This document shows positions 7,442-16,299 of a stretch of DNA of 64,000 bases, piece after piece (position 1 is the first letter of the stretch; every line of letters starts with the position of its first letter). The DNA is taken from positions 9,779-73,778 of the forward strand of contig DGBP01000039.1 of NCBI GenBank assembly GCA_002384855.1, read 5' to 3'. The stretch is from Nocardioidaceae bacterium UBA4001. GTDB lineage: Bacteria > Actinomycetota > Actinomycetes > Propionibacteriales > Nocardioidaceae. The position numbers and the translations under genes are program-made. A model generated the notes under the pieces. It searched no databases, had not been told where the DNA came from, and saw nothing but the letters and a program-made list of their open reading frames with translations.

Positions 7442-7702
7442 ATGCCTGCCAGCTCCGGAGCCGCGGTCACGATGTACTCCACCCAGTGGTGCGGGTACTG
7501 CTTCCGCCTGCGCAAGCAGCTCGACCGCGAGGGCGTCAGCTACGACGTCGTCGACATCGACCGCGACGACGACGCAGCCTTCTTGGTCATGCAGGTCAAC
7601 GGCGGCAACGCCACCGTGCCGACCTTGGTCTACAGCGACGGGTCCTCGCAGACGAACCCGTCGGTGAAGCAGGTCAAGGCGAAGCTGGCCTCGCTCAACT
7701 GA
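7442..7702 (+). CDS. mrx1: Mycoredoxin (glutaredoxin-like)
   Basis: This 86-residue thioredoxin-fold protein has the redox motif CGYC at residues 17-20 after the first strand (VTMYSTQW) and the cis-proline/substrate region NATVPTLVYSDG. Mycoredoxin-1 uses mycothiol as electron donor to reduce protein-mycothiol mixed disulfides in actinobacterial cytosol. Length and the neighbours uvrD2 and nudC match the mycobacterial arrangement. An ATG follows an upstream purine-rich GGAAGGGACAG stretch. Convergent with nudC, with 10 nt between stops. Confidence 0.9.
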   Translation: MPASSGAAVTMYSTQWCGYCFRLRKQLDREGVSYDVVDIDRDDDAAFLVMQVNGGNATVPTLVYSDGSSQTNPSVKQVKAKLASLN

Positions 7703-7712
7703 GGCAGCCGGG

Positions 7713-8606
7713 TCACCACTGCCCCGGGAGTCTCCCGCCGTACCACGTCTCGATCAGTGTCCGTGAGATCGAGATGCCGCCGGGCAACAGCAGGGTCCCC
7801 GCCTCCGCCTCCTCGCGCATCCGTGCGCGGGTGAACCACCGCGCGTCGCTGATCTCCTCGCCGTCGACCCGGATGTCCGTGGTCAGTGCCTCCCCGAAGA
7901 AGCCCACCATGAGGCTCGCGGGGAACGGCCACGGCTGGTTGCCCAGGTAACGCACCGCGCCGACCTCCACCCCGACCTCCTCGGCGACCTCCCGCCGGAC
8001 CGCGTCCTCCAACGACTCGCCGGGGTCGACGAAACCCGCCAGCGTGGAGTACCTGCCCTCCGGCCACCTCGGCTGGCGAGCCAGCAGCGCACGGTCCCCG
8101 CCGTCGGTGACGAGCATGATCACCGCCGGGTCGGTGCGTGGGAACTGCTGGCGGCCACAGCCGTCACAGGTCAGCACGTGGCCCGCCGCGGCCACCGCGA
8201 GACGGCCGCCGCAGCGCGGGCAGAACCGGTGGCCACGGTGCCACTCCCCGAGGGCCACGGCGTGCACGAGCAGGCTGGCGTCGGCCCGGGACAGCGCAGG
8301 GCTCACCCGCCGCAGGTCGGCCCAGTCGTCCTCCGGCTCCTCGACGAGGACCGCGAAGTGGGCGAGGCCGCCGTGCAGACCGAGGAAGATTCGCCGGCCC
8401 GGCGGCGCCTGGTCGGGTCGGGTCCACGCGAGCGTCGTACCGCCCCCGGTCACCGGGAACCGTCCCCGTGCCAGCGGCAGGACCCGGGTGGCCGGGTCGG
8501 ACCACGTCTCGGCGAGCCAGGCGTCGTCGGTGCGTCGGTGGCCCACCCGGTCGTGGGCGCGGACCGACAGGGCGATCTGGGGCTGAGGCGAGTCCTCGTC
8601 GGGCAT
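7713..8606 (-). CDS. nudC: NAD(+) diphosphatase (NUDIX, NudC)
   Basis: This protein of about 297 residues cleaves NADH or NAD caps to NMNH/NMN and AMP. An N-terminal substrate-recognition domain is followed by a zinc ribbon (CPRCGG...CDGCGRQQFPRT), then the NUDIX box GFVDPGESLEDAVRREVAEEVG, and the NudC-specific signature NQPWPFPASLM, equivalent to SQPWPFPxS. Together these separate it from general NUDIX enzymes. The ATG before PDEDSPQPQIALS is chosen; a GTG one codon upstream is equally possible. Confidence 0.93.
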   Translation of the reverse strand: MPDEDSPQPQIALSVRAHDRVGHRRTDDAWLAETWSDPATRVLPLARGRFPVTGGGTTLAWTRPDQAPPGRRIFLGLHGGLAHFAVLVEEPEDDWADLRRVSPALSRADASLLVHAVALGEWHRGHRFCPRCGGRLAVAAAGHVLTCDGCGRQQFPRTDPAVIMLVTDGGDRALLARQPRWPEGRYSTLAGFVDPGESLEDAVRREVAEEVGVEVGAVRYLGNQPWPFPASLMVGFFGEALTTDIRVDGEEISDARWFTRARMREEAEAGTLLLPGGISISRTLIETWYGGRLPGQW

Positions 8607-8650
8607 CACCCCTCGACCCTATGCCGGTGCGCCGCCCTAGGATCGCGGGC

Positions 8651-9370
8651 ATGAGCACCCACATCGCAGCCTCGCCCGGGGAGATCGCGCCGCACGTCCT
8701 CATGCCCGGCGACCCCCTGCGCGCGCGGTGGATCGCCGAGACGTTCCTGGACGACGCCACGTGCTACTCCGAGGTTCGGGGGATGTTCGGCTACACCGGC
8801 AGCTTCCGCGGTCGGCGCGTGTCGGTGCAGGGCTCGGGGATGGGCCAGCCGTCGCTGGCGATCTACGCCCACGAGCTGTTCTCGGCGTACGACGTCGAGA
8901 CCATCGTCCGGGTGGGCTCCTGCGGCGCGCTGAGCCCCGACCTCGCCCTGCGCGACATCGTGCTCGCCTCGGGCGCGTGCACGGACTCGTCGATGAACCG
9001 GATCCGCTTCGAGGGGCTCGACTACGCCCCGGTGGCCGACTTCGGCCTGCTGCGCGCGGCGTACGACGCCGCCGTCGCTGCCGAGCTGCCGGTGAGGACC
9101 GAAGTGGGCCTGATCTTCTCCAGCGACTCCTTCTACAGCGCCCGGCCGGAGCTGGTCACGCGGATGGCGGACTACGGGGTGCTCGCGGTGGAGATGGAGG
9201 CCAGCGCGTTGTACACCCTCGCCGCGAGCTTCGGTCGCCGTGCGCTGACCGCCTGCACCGTCTCGGACCACATCGTGACCGGTGAGCAGACCACCTCCGA
9301 GGAGCGTGAGCAGACCTTCGGCCACATGGTCGAGATCGCGCTCGAGGCCCTGGTCACGACCGCGGGGTGA
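8651..9370 (+). CDS. deoD: Purine-nucleoside phosphorylase, DeoD type
   Basis: This 239-residue hexameric-type purine nucleoside phosphorylase catalyses phosphorolysis of purine nucleosides in salvage. It contains VLMPGDPLRARWIAETFL (phosphate-binding Gly-Asp and Arg), VRVGSCGAL, the VEMEASALYTLA substrate-binding segment, and TVSDHI with the catalytic Asp. The 3' end overlaps the stop of adnB on the other strand by 17 nt, so the two transcripts converge and overlap. It interrupts the nudC-adnB order I remember from mycobacteria, so it may be a lineage-specific insertion. Confidence 0.93.
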   Translation: MSTHIAASPGEIAPHVLMPGDPLRARWIAETFLDDATCYSEVRGMFGYTGSFRGRRVSVQGSGMGQPSLAIYAHELFSAYDVETIVRVGSCGALSPDLALRDIVLASGACTDSSMNRIRFEGLDYAPVADFGLLRAAYDAAVAAELPVRTEVGLIFSSDSFYSARPELVTRMADYGVLAVEMEASALYTLAASFGRRALTACTVSDHIVTGEQTTSEEREQTFGHMVEIALEALVTTAG

Positions 9371-12300
9371 GCGGCTCCCCTCCCCCGACGATCGCCTCGA
9401 GCTCGGCGCGGCCGGGGAGGTCGGAGAGCTCCACGAGCTCGCCGCTGCGGACGTAGTAGAACGCCGCCTCCACCCGCTCGGGGTCGACCCCGGCCAGCTC
9501 CGCCCAGGCGACCCGGTAGATCGCCAGCTGCAGCGGGTCGGCGGTCTGCCGCTGGTTGGTCTTCCAGTCCACCACCAGGAAGCCGTGCTCGGTGGCGTAC
9601 ACCGCGTCGATCCGGCCCCGGACCACCTGACCGCCGAGAACCAGCGCGAACGCAGGCTCCACGGCGTGCGGCACCCGGTCGCCGAACGGGCCCGCGGTGA
9701 ACCGCTCCACGAGCTCCTGGAGCTCGGTCTCGTCCTCGATCCCCTCGTCGCCCCGCCCCGGCACCTCGTCGAGCCCGACCAGCTGCTGCTGGCCGAACCG
9801 CGCCTCGACCCAGGCGTGGAACCGGGTGCCGAAACGGGCCGCGGGCGAGGGCTTGCGCGGCATCGGCCGGGCCAGGTCCGCCGCGAGCGCCTCGGGATCG
9901 TCGCGGAGCCGGGCCAGCGCGGTCGCCGACAGGCTGGACGGCAGGGGAACCTCGACCACGTCGTGGTGGCCGGCGGCTGCCTCCTCGAGCAGCCGCTCGA
10001 GGACGTCGTCCCACTCCGCGACGCGCGCCGCGTCCTCCGGGCCCAGCTCCGCCTCCGCACGGGCCCACGCCGGCACCGCCACGCCCTGCCCTGGCTCGTC
10101 AGCAGTGTCCCGCGCGACGCGCAGCTCGGCGGCGGCCGTGCGCACCAGCGCCGCGGCCTCCGCCCGGCGCGAGACCTCGGCGGAGTGCGCCTCGACCGGC
10201 CAGGGTCGCGTGTCTGCGACCGCGCGGAGCGGGTTGGTCTCGTCCTTGCCCGGCTTGTCGAGCCAGGGCTCCCAGGGCTCACCCCATTCGACCAGCTTGC
10301 GCCGTGCGACCTGCTGGTAGGCCGACGGACCGAATGCCCGCTGCCGCGTCGGGCTCCAGCAGTACGACGAGACGGCCAAGAGGTGCTTGGCGCGGGTGAA
10401 GGCGACGTACCCCAGCCGGAGCTCCTCCTCGAGCTCGTGGTCCTTGCAGGCCGTGGCGAACGCCTTGAGGTCGTCTGCGGAGTAGCCGGCCAGCACCGGC
10501 AGGTCCCGGGCGTCCCCGCGCAGGGGGTAGGGCAGCACGTCGGGACCGGCGGTCCACTTGGTGCGGGTCCTCGATGTGGGGAACTTCTCGTCCGCGACCC
10601 CGACGAGGAACACCGAGTGCCACTCGAGGCCCTTGGCCCGGTGCACGGTCAGCAGCTTGACGGAGTCCGCCTCGGTGGGTGTGGCGACATCGAGGCCGTT
10701 GCCGTGCTCGTCCTCGGCACGCAGGTAGGCCAGCAGAGCGGGCAGGCTGACGTCCCCGTCGAGACCCTGGAAGTCGGCGACCGCCTTGACGAAGAGGTCG
10801 AGGTTGTCCCGGCGGGCGTGCGCGGTGGGGCTCACCGAGGAGGCGAGCTCCACGTCGATGCCGGTGGTGTCGACGATCCGCCGGACCAGGTCGAGCAGGG
10901 GCTCGCCGGCGAACGCCCTCAGCTCCCTCAGCTCCCGCGCCAGGAGGGCGAACCGTTCGAGCGCCTCGGCCGAGTAGCCGAGGTCGCCCGGGTCCTCCAG
11001 CGCGTCCCCCAGCGCGACGACCTCGGTGGGGTCGACACCCGAGACCGCCTCGGTCAGCTCCTCCTCGATGCTGCGCTCCGCGTCGCGGGCGCCGGAACCC
11101 CGGGAGTCCGCCAGCTCGCGGGCCCGGCGCCCGAGCAGCGCTAGGTCGCGAGGTCCGAGCGCCCAGCGGGGGCCGGTGAGAAGGGTGAGCAGCTCGGCGT
11201 TCGCGGTCAGGTCCTGGAGCAGGGTGAGTGTGGCGACCACCTCGGCCACCTCAGGCAGTCGCAGCAGGCCCTGGAGACCGACGATCTCCACCGGGATCTC
11301 CGATGCCGTCAGCGCGTCGAAGACGTCCGCGGCGTGGGCGTTGTCGCGGGTGAGCACTCCGATCTGCGACCAGGCGGGCTCGGGCATCGCGGCGTGCGCG
11401 CGCCTGACCTCACCGGCCAGCCAGGCGAGCTCGTCGGCGTACGTCTCGAGCACCGCGCTGCGGATCGTGCCCGGCTCGGCACCGGGCTTGGGCTCCAGCC
11501 GCTGCACCTGCGGCATCCGGGAGTACAGGGGCGTGGCGAGCTCGTTGGCCAGCTCGAGGATGCGGGCGTCGGAGCGGCGGTTCACGGTGAGGGAGAACGT
11601 GTCGACGTCGGGCGACCCGTCTGCACGAGGGAAGTCGCGACCGAAGCCGAGGATGTTGGACACCGACGCCCCGCGCCAGCCGTAGATCGCCTGGTTGGGG
11701 TCGCCGACCGCGGTCACGGCGTGCCCGCGCCCCTGCTCCGGCGACGCACCCGAGAAGAGCCGGCCGAGCATGGTCGCCTGCGCCACGGAGGTGTCCTGGT
11801 ACTCGTCGAGGAGGACGATGCGGAACTTCTGCCGCTCGGCGGCACCGACGTCCGGCTGCTCCGAGGCCAGACGTGCACCCAGGGCGATCTGGTCGGAGAA
11901 GTCCATCAGGCCAAGGTGGCTCTTGAGCAGGCGGTAGGCCTCGACGAGGCCGAGCAGCTCCTCGCGACGGTCCATCGAGCTGAGCACCTTGTCGACCTCG
12001 CCGATCCGCGTCTTGAGCGTCTCGGCGGCGCGGGCCTCCTCGACCCGGGGGTGCTGGACGGCATGGAAGGCGCGGACGTCGTCGGGTGTCAGCAGGTGCT
12101 CGGCCAGGGCGCCGTCGAGGGCGAGCAGGTAGCTGATCACGGTGGGTGGGTGGTCGCTCAGCAGCTCGATCCGGCCGTCGTAGCGCGCGATCGAGCGTGC
12201 CGCGAGCTGGTAGCGCGTGGCGTCGGCGATGACCCGGGTGTCCGGCTCGTGGCCGATGCGCAGGCCGTGCTCGGTGAGCAGGCTCGCGGCGTAGGCGTTG

Positions 12301-12680
12301 TAGGTGGCGACCGTCGGCTCCTCGGGCTCGGCGTCGTCCTCCCCCTCCGCGCGCAGCAGGCGCCGCTCACCGGGGCCGGGCAGCACACCGGCGGCGACCA
12401 GGCCGGTCCGGACGCGTGCGGCGAGCTCGCCGGCTGCCTTGGTGGTGAAGGTCAGCCCGAGCACCTGGTCGGGTCGCACCTGTCCGGTGGCGACCAGCCA
12501 CACCACGCGGGCCGCCATCACCGTGGTCTTGCCCGAGCCGGCGCCGGCGATCACGACGTGGGGCGACAGCGGGGCGGTGACCACCTCGAACTGCTGGTCG
12601 CTGAAGGTGAAGTCCTCCTGCATCAGCCGGCGCAGCTGCTCAGGCGTCTCGACGGGCCTGGGCTCGAAGCGGGCGCTCAC
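9354..12680 (-). CDS. adnB: AdnB-like UvrD-family helicase-nuclease subunit
   Basis: This protein of about 1108 residues is one subunit of the AdnAB double-strand-break resection machine, the actinobacterial counterpart of RecBCD/AddAB. It has Walker A GAGSGKT at 46-52, LLDEYQDTS (Walker B), VGDPNQAIYGWRGAS, and LLTVHRAKGLEWHSVFL, then a C-terminal RecB-type nuclease domain with GRIDAVYATEHGFLVVDWKT. The GTG start overlaps the adnA stop by 4 nt (GTGA), indicating translational coupling; a much longer in-frame extension runs antisense-like through adnA and is rejected. No four-cysteine cluster is visible in this subunit. Confidence 0.9.
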   Translation of the reverse strand: MSARFEPRPVETPEQLRRLMQEDFTFSDQQFEVVTAPLSPHVVIAGAGSGKTTVMAARVVWLVATGQVRPDQVLGLTFTTKAAGELAARVRTGLVAAGVLPGPGERRLLRAEGEDDAEPEEPTVATYNAYAASLLTEHGLRIGHEPDTRVIADATRYQLAARSIARYDGRIELLSDHPPTVISYLLALDGALAEHLLTPDDVRAFHAVQHPRVEEARAAETLKTRIGEVDKVLSSMDRREELLGLVEAYRLLKSHLGLMDFSDQIALGARLASEQPDVGAAERQKFRIVLLDEYQDTSVAQATMLGRLFSGASPEQGRGHAVTAVGDPNQAIYGWRGASVSNILGFGRDFPRADGSPDVDTFSLTVNRRSDARILELANELATPLYSRMPQVQRLEPKPGAEPGTIRSAVLETYADELAWLAGEVRRAHAAMPEPAWSQIGVLTRDNAHAADVFDALTASEIPVEIVGLQGLLRLPEVAEVVATLTLLQDLTANAELLTLLTGPRWALGPRDLALLGRRARELADSRGSGARDAERSIEEELTEAVSGVDPTEVVALGDALEDPGDLGYSAEALERFALLARELRELRAFAGEPLLDLVRRIVDTTGIDVELASSVSPTAHARRDNLDLFVKAVADFQGLDGDVSLPALLAYLRAEDEHGNGLDVATPTEADSVKLLTVHRAKGLEWHSVFLVGVADEKFPTSRTRTKWTAGPDVLPYPLRGDARDLPVLAGYSADDLKAFATACKDHELEEELRLGYVAFTRAKHLLAVSSYCWSPTRQRAFGPSAYQQVARRKLVEWGEPWEPWLDKPGKDETNPLRAVADTRPWPVEAHSAEVSRRAEAAALVRTAAAELRVARDTADEPGQGVAVPAWARAEAELGPEDAARVAEWDDVLERLLEEAAAGHHDVVEVPLPSSLSATALARLRDDPEALAADLARPMPRKPSPAARFGTRFHAWVEARFGQQQLVGLDEVPGRGDEGIEDETELQELVERFTAGPFGDRVPHAVEPAFALVLGGQVVRGRIDAVYATEHGFLVVDWKTNQRQTADPLQLAIYRVAWAELAGVDPERVEAAFYYVRSGELVELSDLPGRAELEAIVGGGEPLTPRS

Positions 12681-15600
12681 GACAGCACCGTGCCTGCGCC
12701 CTTGACCGGGCAGATCGCGTGGAACGAGCAGTGGTCGCAGTGTCCACCCGCCCGCGCCGGGAACTCCTCGCCACGCACGACGCGCACCGCCTCCATCAGC
12801 TGCTTCTCGATGGGCAGATGGCCCTCCTCGTCGGGACCCTGCACCTCCTGCTTCTGCACCTTCGCCGCGCCGCGGACCTCCTTGCGCAGCTGCACGAGCT
12901 CGGCACCACCCGGGCGAACCGGCCCGTCGGCGCGGTCCGGATGCTCGGCGAGCAGCTCGTCCAGCGCGCCGTGGGCGACGGCGTGCTGGTACAGCCCGAG
13001 CTGCGCGTGGCCGGGGAGGTCCTTGTCGGGCGGTGGGTACTTCGAGGTCTTGAGGTCGACCACGACGACCCGGCCGTCCTCGTCGAGCTCGAGGCGGTCG
13101 GCGTACCCGTTGAGGCGGACCTGCGACCCGTCGGGCAGCTTCACCTCGGCGGAGAGGTGCTGCTCGGTGGCGACCACCGTGCGCGCACCGGGCCGGGAGT
13201 GCCAGGCGACGAAGCGGGCCAGCGCCGCCTCCACCTCGGCGCGCTCGCGCGAGCTCGACCAGGGGGTCCGGAAGCTCATCTGTCCCCACACCCGGTCGAT
13301 GTAGGTCATCAGGTCGTCGGTGTCGACCAGCTCCCCGCGGCCGATGCGGTCGGCCAGCGCGTGCACGACCAGGCCGAACCCCTGCGCTGCCGTGGAGGGC
13401 GCGGACCCCCCGGCCTCGCGCTCCAGGAACCACCTCGCGGGGCAGGCGAGGATGGACTCCAGGGCGCTCGCGGACAGCGTGACCGGCTCGTCGGCGCTAC
13501 GGATCGGCCGCTCCGCCAGGCTCCGCCCGCGTGTCCCCCACCAGTGCGCGGGGTCCGCCTGGGGCACCAGGGCGCGGCCGCGGGTCACCGCGAGGGCGAG
13601 GCGTGCGAGGCGCCGGGCCGCGGCCCGGCGCAGGGCCGGGGAGGTCCCCGGGTCGGAGGCGGTGCGCCGCAGCTCGGCGACGAGCCCCGCCAGCGAGAGC
13701 GGCCGCACCGGACGGCCCTTCACGCTCTGCACCGGGACTCCGAGCTCGTCGACGAAGCGCGAGGGCTGGTCGCCGTCCTCCTCCGGGGACTGCACCGCAG
13801 TGACCAACAACCGCTCGGCCGCCCGGGTGCAGGCGACGTAGAAGAGTCGGCGCTCCTCGGCCAGCAGGCTGGCCGACGTGACCGGCGGGAGCATCGTGTC
13901 CTCACCGATCCGGTCGGCCTGGAGAAGCGAGGTGCGACGACGCAGGTCGGGCCAGCTGCCCTCCTGCACCTGCGCGACCACCACGACGCGCCACTCGAGC
14001 CCCTTCGAGCGGTGCGCGGTGAGCAGACGGACGGCGTCCCCACGCACGCCCTGCTCGGCGAGGGTGTCGGCGGGGATTCGCTGAGCGGTCAGCTGCGCCA
14101 GGAAGCTGGCGACGCTGGTGTGACCGCGCTGCTCCTCGGTGCGGGCGGCGGTGTCGAACAGGGCGCAGAGCGCGTCGAGGTCACGGTGGGCCCTCCGGGC
14201 GGCCGCCCCGCCGTCGTCGACCATCGACCGGAGCCGGTCACGCCAGCGAGTGCCGCTCCAGAGCTCCCAGAGCACCTCCTCGGCGGTGCCCCCGTCGTCG
14301 AGGCGTGCGCGGGCATCGCGCAGGAGCCGGGCCAGACGCCTCACCTTCGCCGCTGGCCGGCCCTCCACGCCGGAGAGCACGTCGGGCCGCAGCAGAGCCT
14401 CGCGGAGCAGCTCGGCCGAGGGCCGCGGGGCCCGCTCCTCCTCGGCCGACGCCGTCCTCTCACGCGTGCGGAGCTCACGGGCGAGCGCGCGCACCTCGGT
14501 CGCGTCCAGGCCGCCGAGCGGGGAGCCGAAGAGTGCCTCGACCCGGTCGGTGCCGACGTGCTCCGGGTGGGAGCGGTCCTCGTTGTCCAGGTTCACCACC
14601 AGCCGAAGAGCCTCGAGCAGGGCACCCACGGCGGGCTCGTCGACGAGCGGTGTGTCGTCGGCCGCGACCTCGACCGGGACGCCGGCCGCCGCGAGGCTCC
14701 GCCGGAGCGGAGGGATGGAGGCCCGACCGGACCGCACGAGCACGGCCATCTGCGACCAGGGCACGCCGTCCTCGAGGTGGGCCCGCCGGAGGAGGTCGGC
14801 GACGTGCTCGGTCTCCGCGCGGGCGGTGTCGAAGACCCGCACGTCGACCCGGCCGGGACCGAAGGGGGTCTGCGACGACTCCGGGTTGCGGAAGGCCTCG
14901 AACAGCTCGGCGCCGATGGCCCCCCGGGTCGGGATCGCCCCGGCGACGGCCCGCGACGCCTCGAGGAGGACCGGACCGAAGCGTCGGGTCACCCGCAGCG
15001 CGACGGTCGGAGCCTTCCGCCCGGCTCTCGTGGGGAACTGCGCGGGGAAGTCGAGGATGCCGCGGACGTCGGCCCCCCGGAAGCCATAGATCGACTGGTC
15101 GGGGTCACCGACGACCACGAGGTTGCGGCCGTCGCCGGCGAGCGACCTCAGCAGCCTGACCTGCGCCGGGTCGGTGTCTTGGTACTCGTCGACGAACACG
15201 TGCTGGAACTGGGCGCGCAGCCGGGCACGGACCGCCGGCTGCTCGGCGAGCAGCACCGCACGGTAGATCAGCTCGGGGTAGTCGATGGCACTGTGGTCGT
15301 CGAGGATGACCTGGTACTGCTGCATGAAGCGCGCGGCCGCGAGCAGCTCGGGTGCCCCCGCCTCCGAGGCGATCGCCTTGAGGTCGACCGGGTCGAGCCC
15401 CTTCTCGCGCGCCCGGGCGAGCACCGCCTGGACCTCGCGCGCGAACCCTCGCGTGCCCACGGCCCGCCGCAGGGGGTCGGGCCAGAACCCGGTGCCCTGG
15501 GTGCCCTCGAGCAGCTGCTGGAGCACGACGTCCTGCTCCGGGGCCGACAGGAGCCTGAGGGGCGCGGCGTAGAGGTCCTCCGTCGCGTGGGCGCGGACCA

Positions 15601-15916
15601 GCCCGTAGGCGAAGGAGTGGAACGTCGAGCTCAGTGCGGTCGCCATCGTGCGTCCCACGCGGGCGGTGACCCGGTCCCGCAGCTGCTCGGCCGCCTTGCG
15701 GCTGAACGTCAGCGCCAGCACCGAGGTGGGGTCGGCACCGCGGCGCTCGATCCGGTCGACGATCGCCTCGACCAGCGTCGTGGTCTTGCCGGTGCCCGGG
15801 CCGGCCAGGACCAGCAGCGGCCCGCCCTCGTGGTCCACCACCGACTGCTGATGGGTGTCCAGCGCGGGAGCCGGGGCACGGCCCGCGGCCGCGTGCACGA
15901 GGCGGTACGACGTCAT
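12677..15916 (-). CDS. adnA: AdnA-like UvrD-family helicase-nuclease subunit
   Basis: This 1079-residue partner of AdnB has Walker A GPGTGKTT near 39-46, VDEYQDTDPAQ, VGDPDQSIYGFRGADV and LLTAHRSKGLEWRVVVV, then a C-terminal PD-(D/E)XK nuclease with LDEDGRVVVVDLKTSK. Cysteines in ILACPARWF and in HCDHCSFHAICP bracket the nuclease domain in the pattern of an Fe-S iron-staple as in AddB/Cas4-type nucleases. AdnAB resects DNA ends for recombination or single-strand annealing in mycobacteria. It is the first gene of the adnA-adnB pair and starts at an ATG reading MTSYRLVHAAAGRAP. Confidence 0.9.
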   Translation of the reverse strand: MTSYRLVHAAAGRAPAPALDTHQQSVVDHEGGPLLVLAGPGTGKTTTLVEAIVDRIERRGADPTSVLALTFSRKAAEQLRDRVTARVGRTMATALSSTFHSFAYGLVRAHATEDLYAAPLRLLSAPEQDVVLQQLLEGTQGTGFWPDPLRRAVGTRGFAREVQAVLARAREKGLDPVDLKAIASEAGAPELLAAARFMQQYQVILDDHSAIDYPELIYRAVLLAEQPAVRARLRAQFQHVFVDEYQDTDPAQVRLLRSLAGDGRNLVVVGDPDQSIYGFRGADVRGILDFPAQFPTRAGRKAPTVALRVTRRFGPVLLEASRAVAGAIPTRGAIGAELFEAFRNPESSQTPFGPGRVDVRVFDTARAETEHVADLLRRAHLEDGVPWSQMAVLVRSGRASIPPLRRSLAAAGVPVEVAADDTPLVDEPAVGALLEALRLVVNLDNEDRSHPEHVGTDRVEALFGSPLGGLDATEVRALARELRTRERTASAEEERAPRPSAELLREALLRPDVLSGVEGRPAAKVRRLARLLRDARARLDDGGTAEEVLWELWSGTRWRDRLRSMVDDGGAAARRAHRDLDALCALFDTAARTEEQRGHTSVASFLAQLTAQRIPADTLAEQGVRGDAVRLLTAHRSKGLEWRVVVVAQVQEGSWPDLRRRTSLLQADRIGEDTMLPPVTSASLLAEERRLFYVACTRAAERLLVTAVQSPEEDGDQPSRFVDELGVPVQSVKGRPVRPLSLAGLVAELRRTASDPGTSPALRRAAARRLARLALAVTRGRALVPQADPAHWWGTRGRSLAERPIRSADEPVTLSASALESILACPARWFLEREAGGSAPSTAAQGFGLVVHALADRIGRGELVDTDDLMTYIDRVWGQMSFRTPWSSSRERAEVEAALARFVAWHSRPGARTVVATEQHLSAEVKLPDGSQVRLNGYADRLELDEDGRVVVVDLKTSKYPPPDKDLPGHAQLGLYQHAVAHGALDELLAEHPDRADGPVRPGGAELVQLRKEVRGAAKVQKQEVQGPDEEGHLPIEKQLMEAVRVVRGEEFPARAGGHCDHCSFHAICPVKGAGTVLS

Positions 15917-15942
15917 GGCGACATCACATCAGAGGCCACCGA

Positions 15943-16272
15943 CTATCCGGTGCCCCCGCCCGGGCCGTCCGGGGGCCACCACCGCGCGAGCTCCATGTCC
16001 ACGCGCTCCGGCGAGCGCAGCGGGGTCCCCTCGGCCCGGTGCTGCGCCAGGGCCCGGCCGTCGTGGCACAGCGGGAGGCCGCCGTCGGCACGGACGACGC
16101 GCCACCACGGCACCGCCCCACCCTCGAGCGACATCACCCTGCCCACCTGCCGTGGCCCGCCGACACCGACGGCCTCGGCGACGTCGCCGTAGCTCATCAC
16201 CCGGCCCGGTGGGATCCGCTCGACCATCACGAGCACCCGTTCGACGTACTCCTCCCGGTCCACGGGCCTCAC
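15943..16272 (-). CDS. Alkyltransferase-like (MGMT-like, ATL) protein
   Basis: This protein of about 109 residues has the C-terminal DNA-binding fold of O6-alkylguanine-DNA alkyltransferases (RIPPGRVMSYGDVAEAVGVG, then RQVGRVMS). The active-site motif, PCHRV in true MGMT, reads PWWRV at 55-59, so the alkyl-accepting cysteine is missing. ATL proteins with this change bind O6-alkylguanine and hand lesions to nucleotide excision repair rather than repairing them. The start is uncertain: GTG at 16272 or GTG at 16263 (VDREEYVERV). A hairpin overlaps this start region. The 26 nt to adnA and shared strand suggest a repair gene neighbourhood. Confidence 0.85.
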   Translation of the reverse strand: MRPVDREEYVERVLVMVERIPPGRVMSYGDVAEAVGVGGPRQVGRVMSLEGGAVPWWRVVRADGGLPLCHDGRALAQHRAEGTPLRSPERVDMELARWWPPDGPGGGTG

Positions 16273-16291
16273 GCTAGCCGGAGGCCCGTGG
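16260..16291 (-). terminator. Hairpin between the protease gene and the ATL gene
   Basis: Perfect 11-bp arms ccacgggcctc and gaggcccgtgg enclose a 10-nt loop. On the minus strand it begins 8 nt after the protease stop and overlaps the first codons of the longest ATL frame. It may terminate the protease transcript. The overlap also argues for the shorter ATL start at 16263. Confidence 0.55.
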
Positions 16292-16299
16292 CGGGGAGG

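Noticed and set aside
5117..7702. 861-residue plus-strand frame over uvrD2
   Set aside because: It is antisense to uvrD2 and low in complexity; only its last 86 residues, from the ATG at 7442, are the real mycoredoxin.
12681..13433. N-terminal extension of adnB
   Set aside because: The frame continues open into adnA, but the GTGA overlap and homology place the start at 12680.
12719..16192. 1157-residue plus-strand frame over adnA
   Set aside because: It has no domain, Arg/Gly/Pro-rich composition, and lies antisense to a well-supported helicase-nuclease; a GC-bias shadow.
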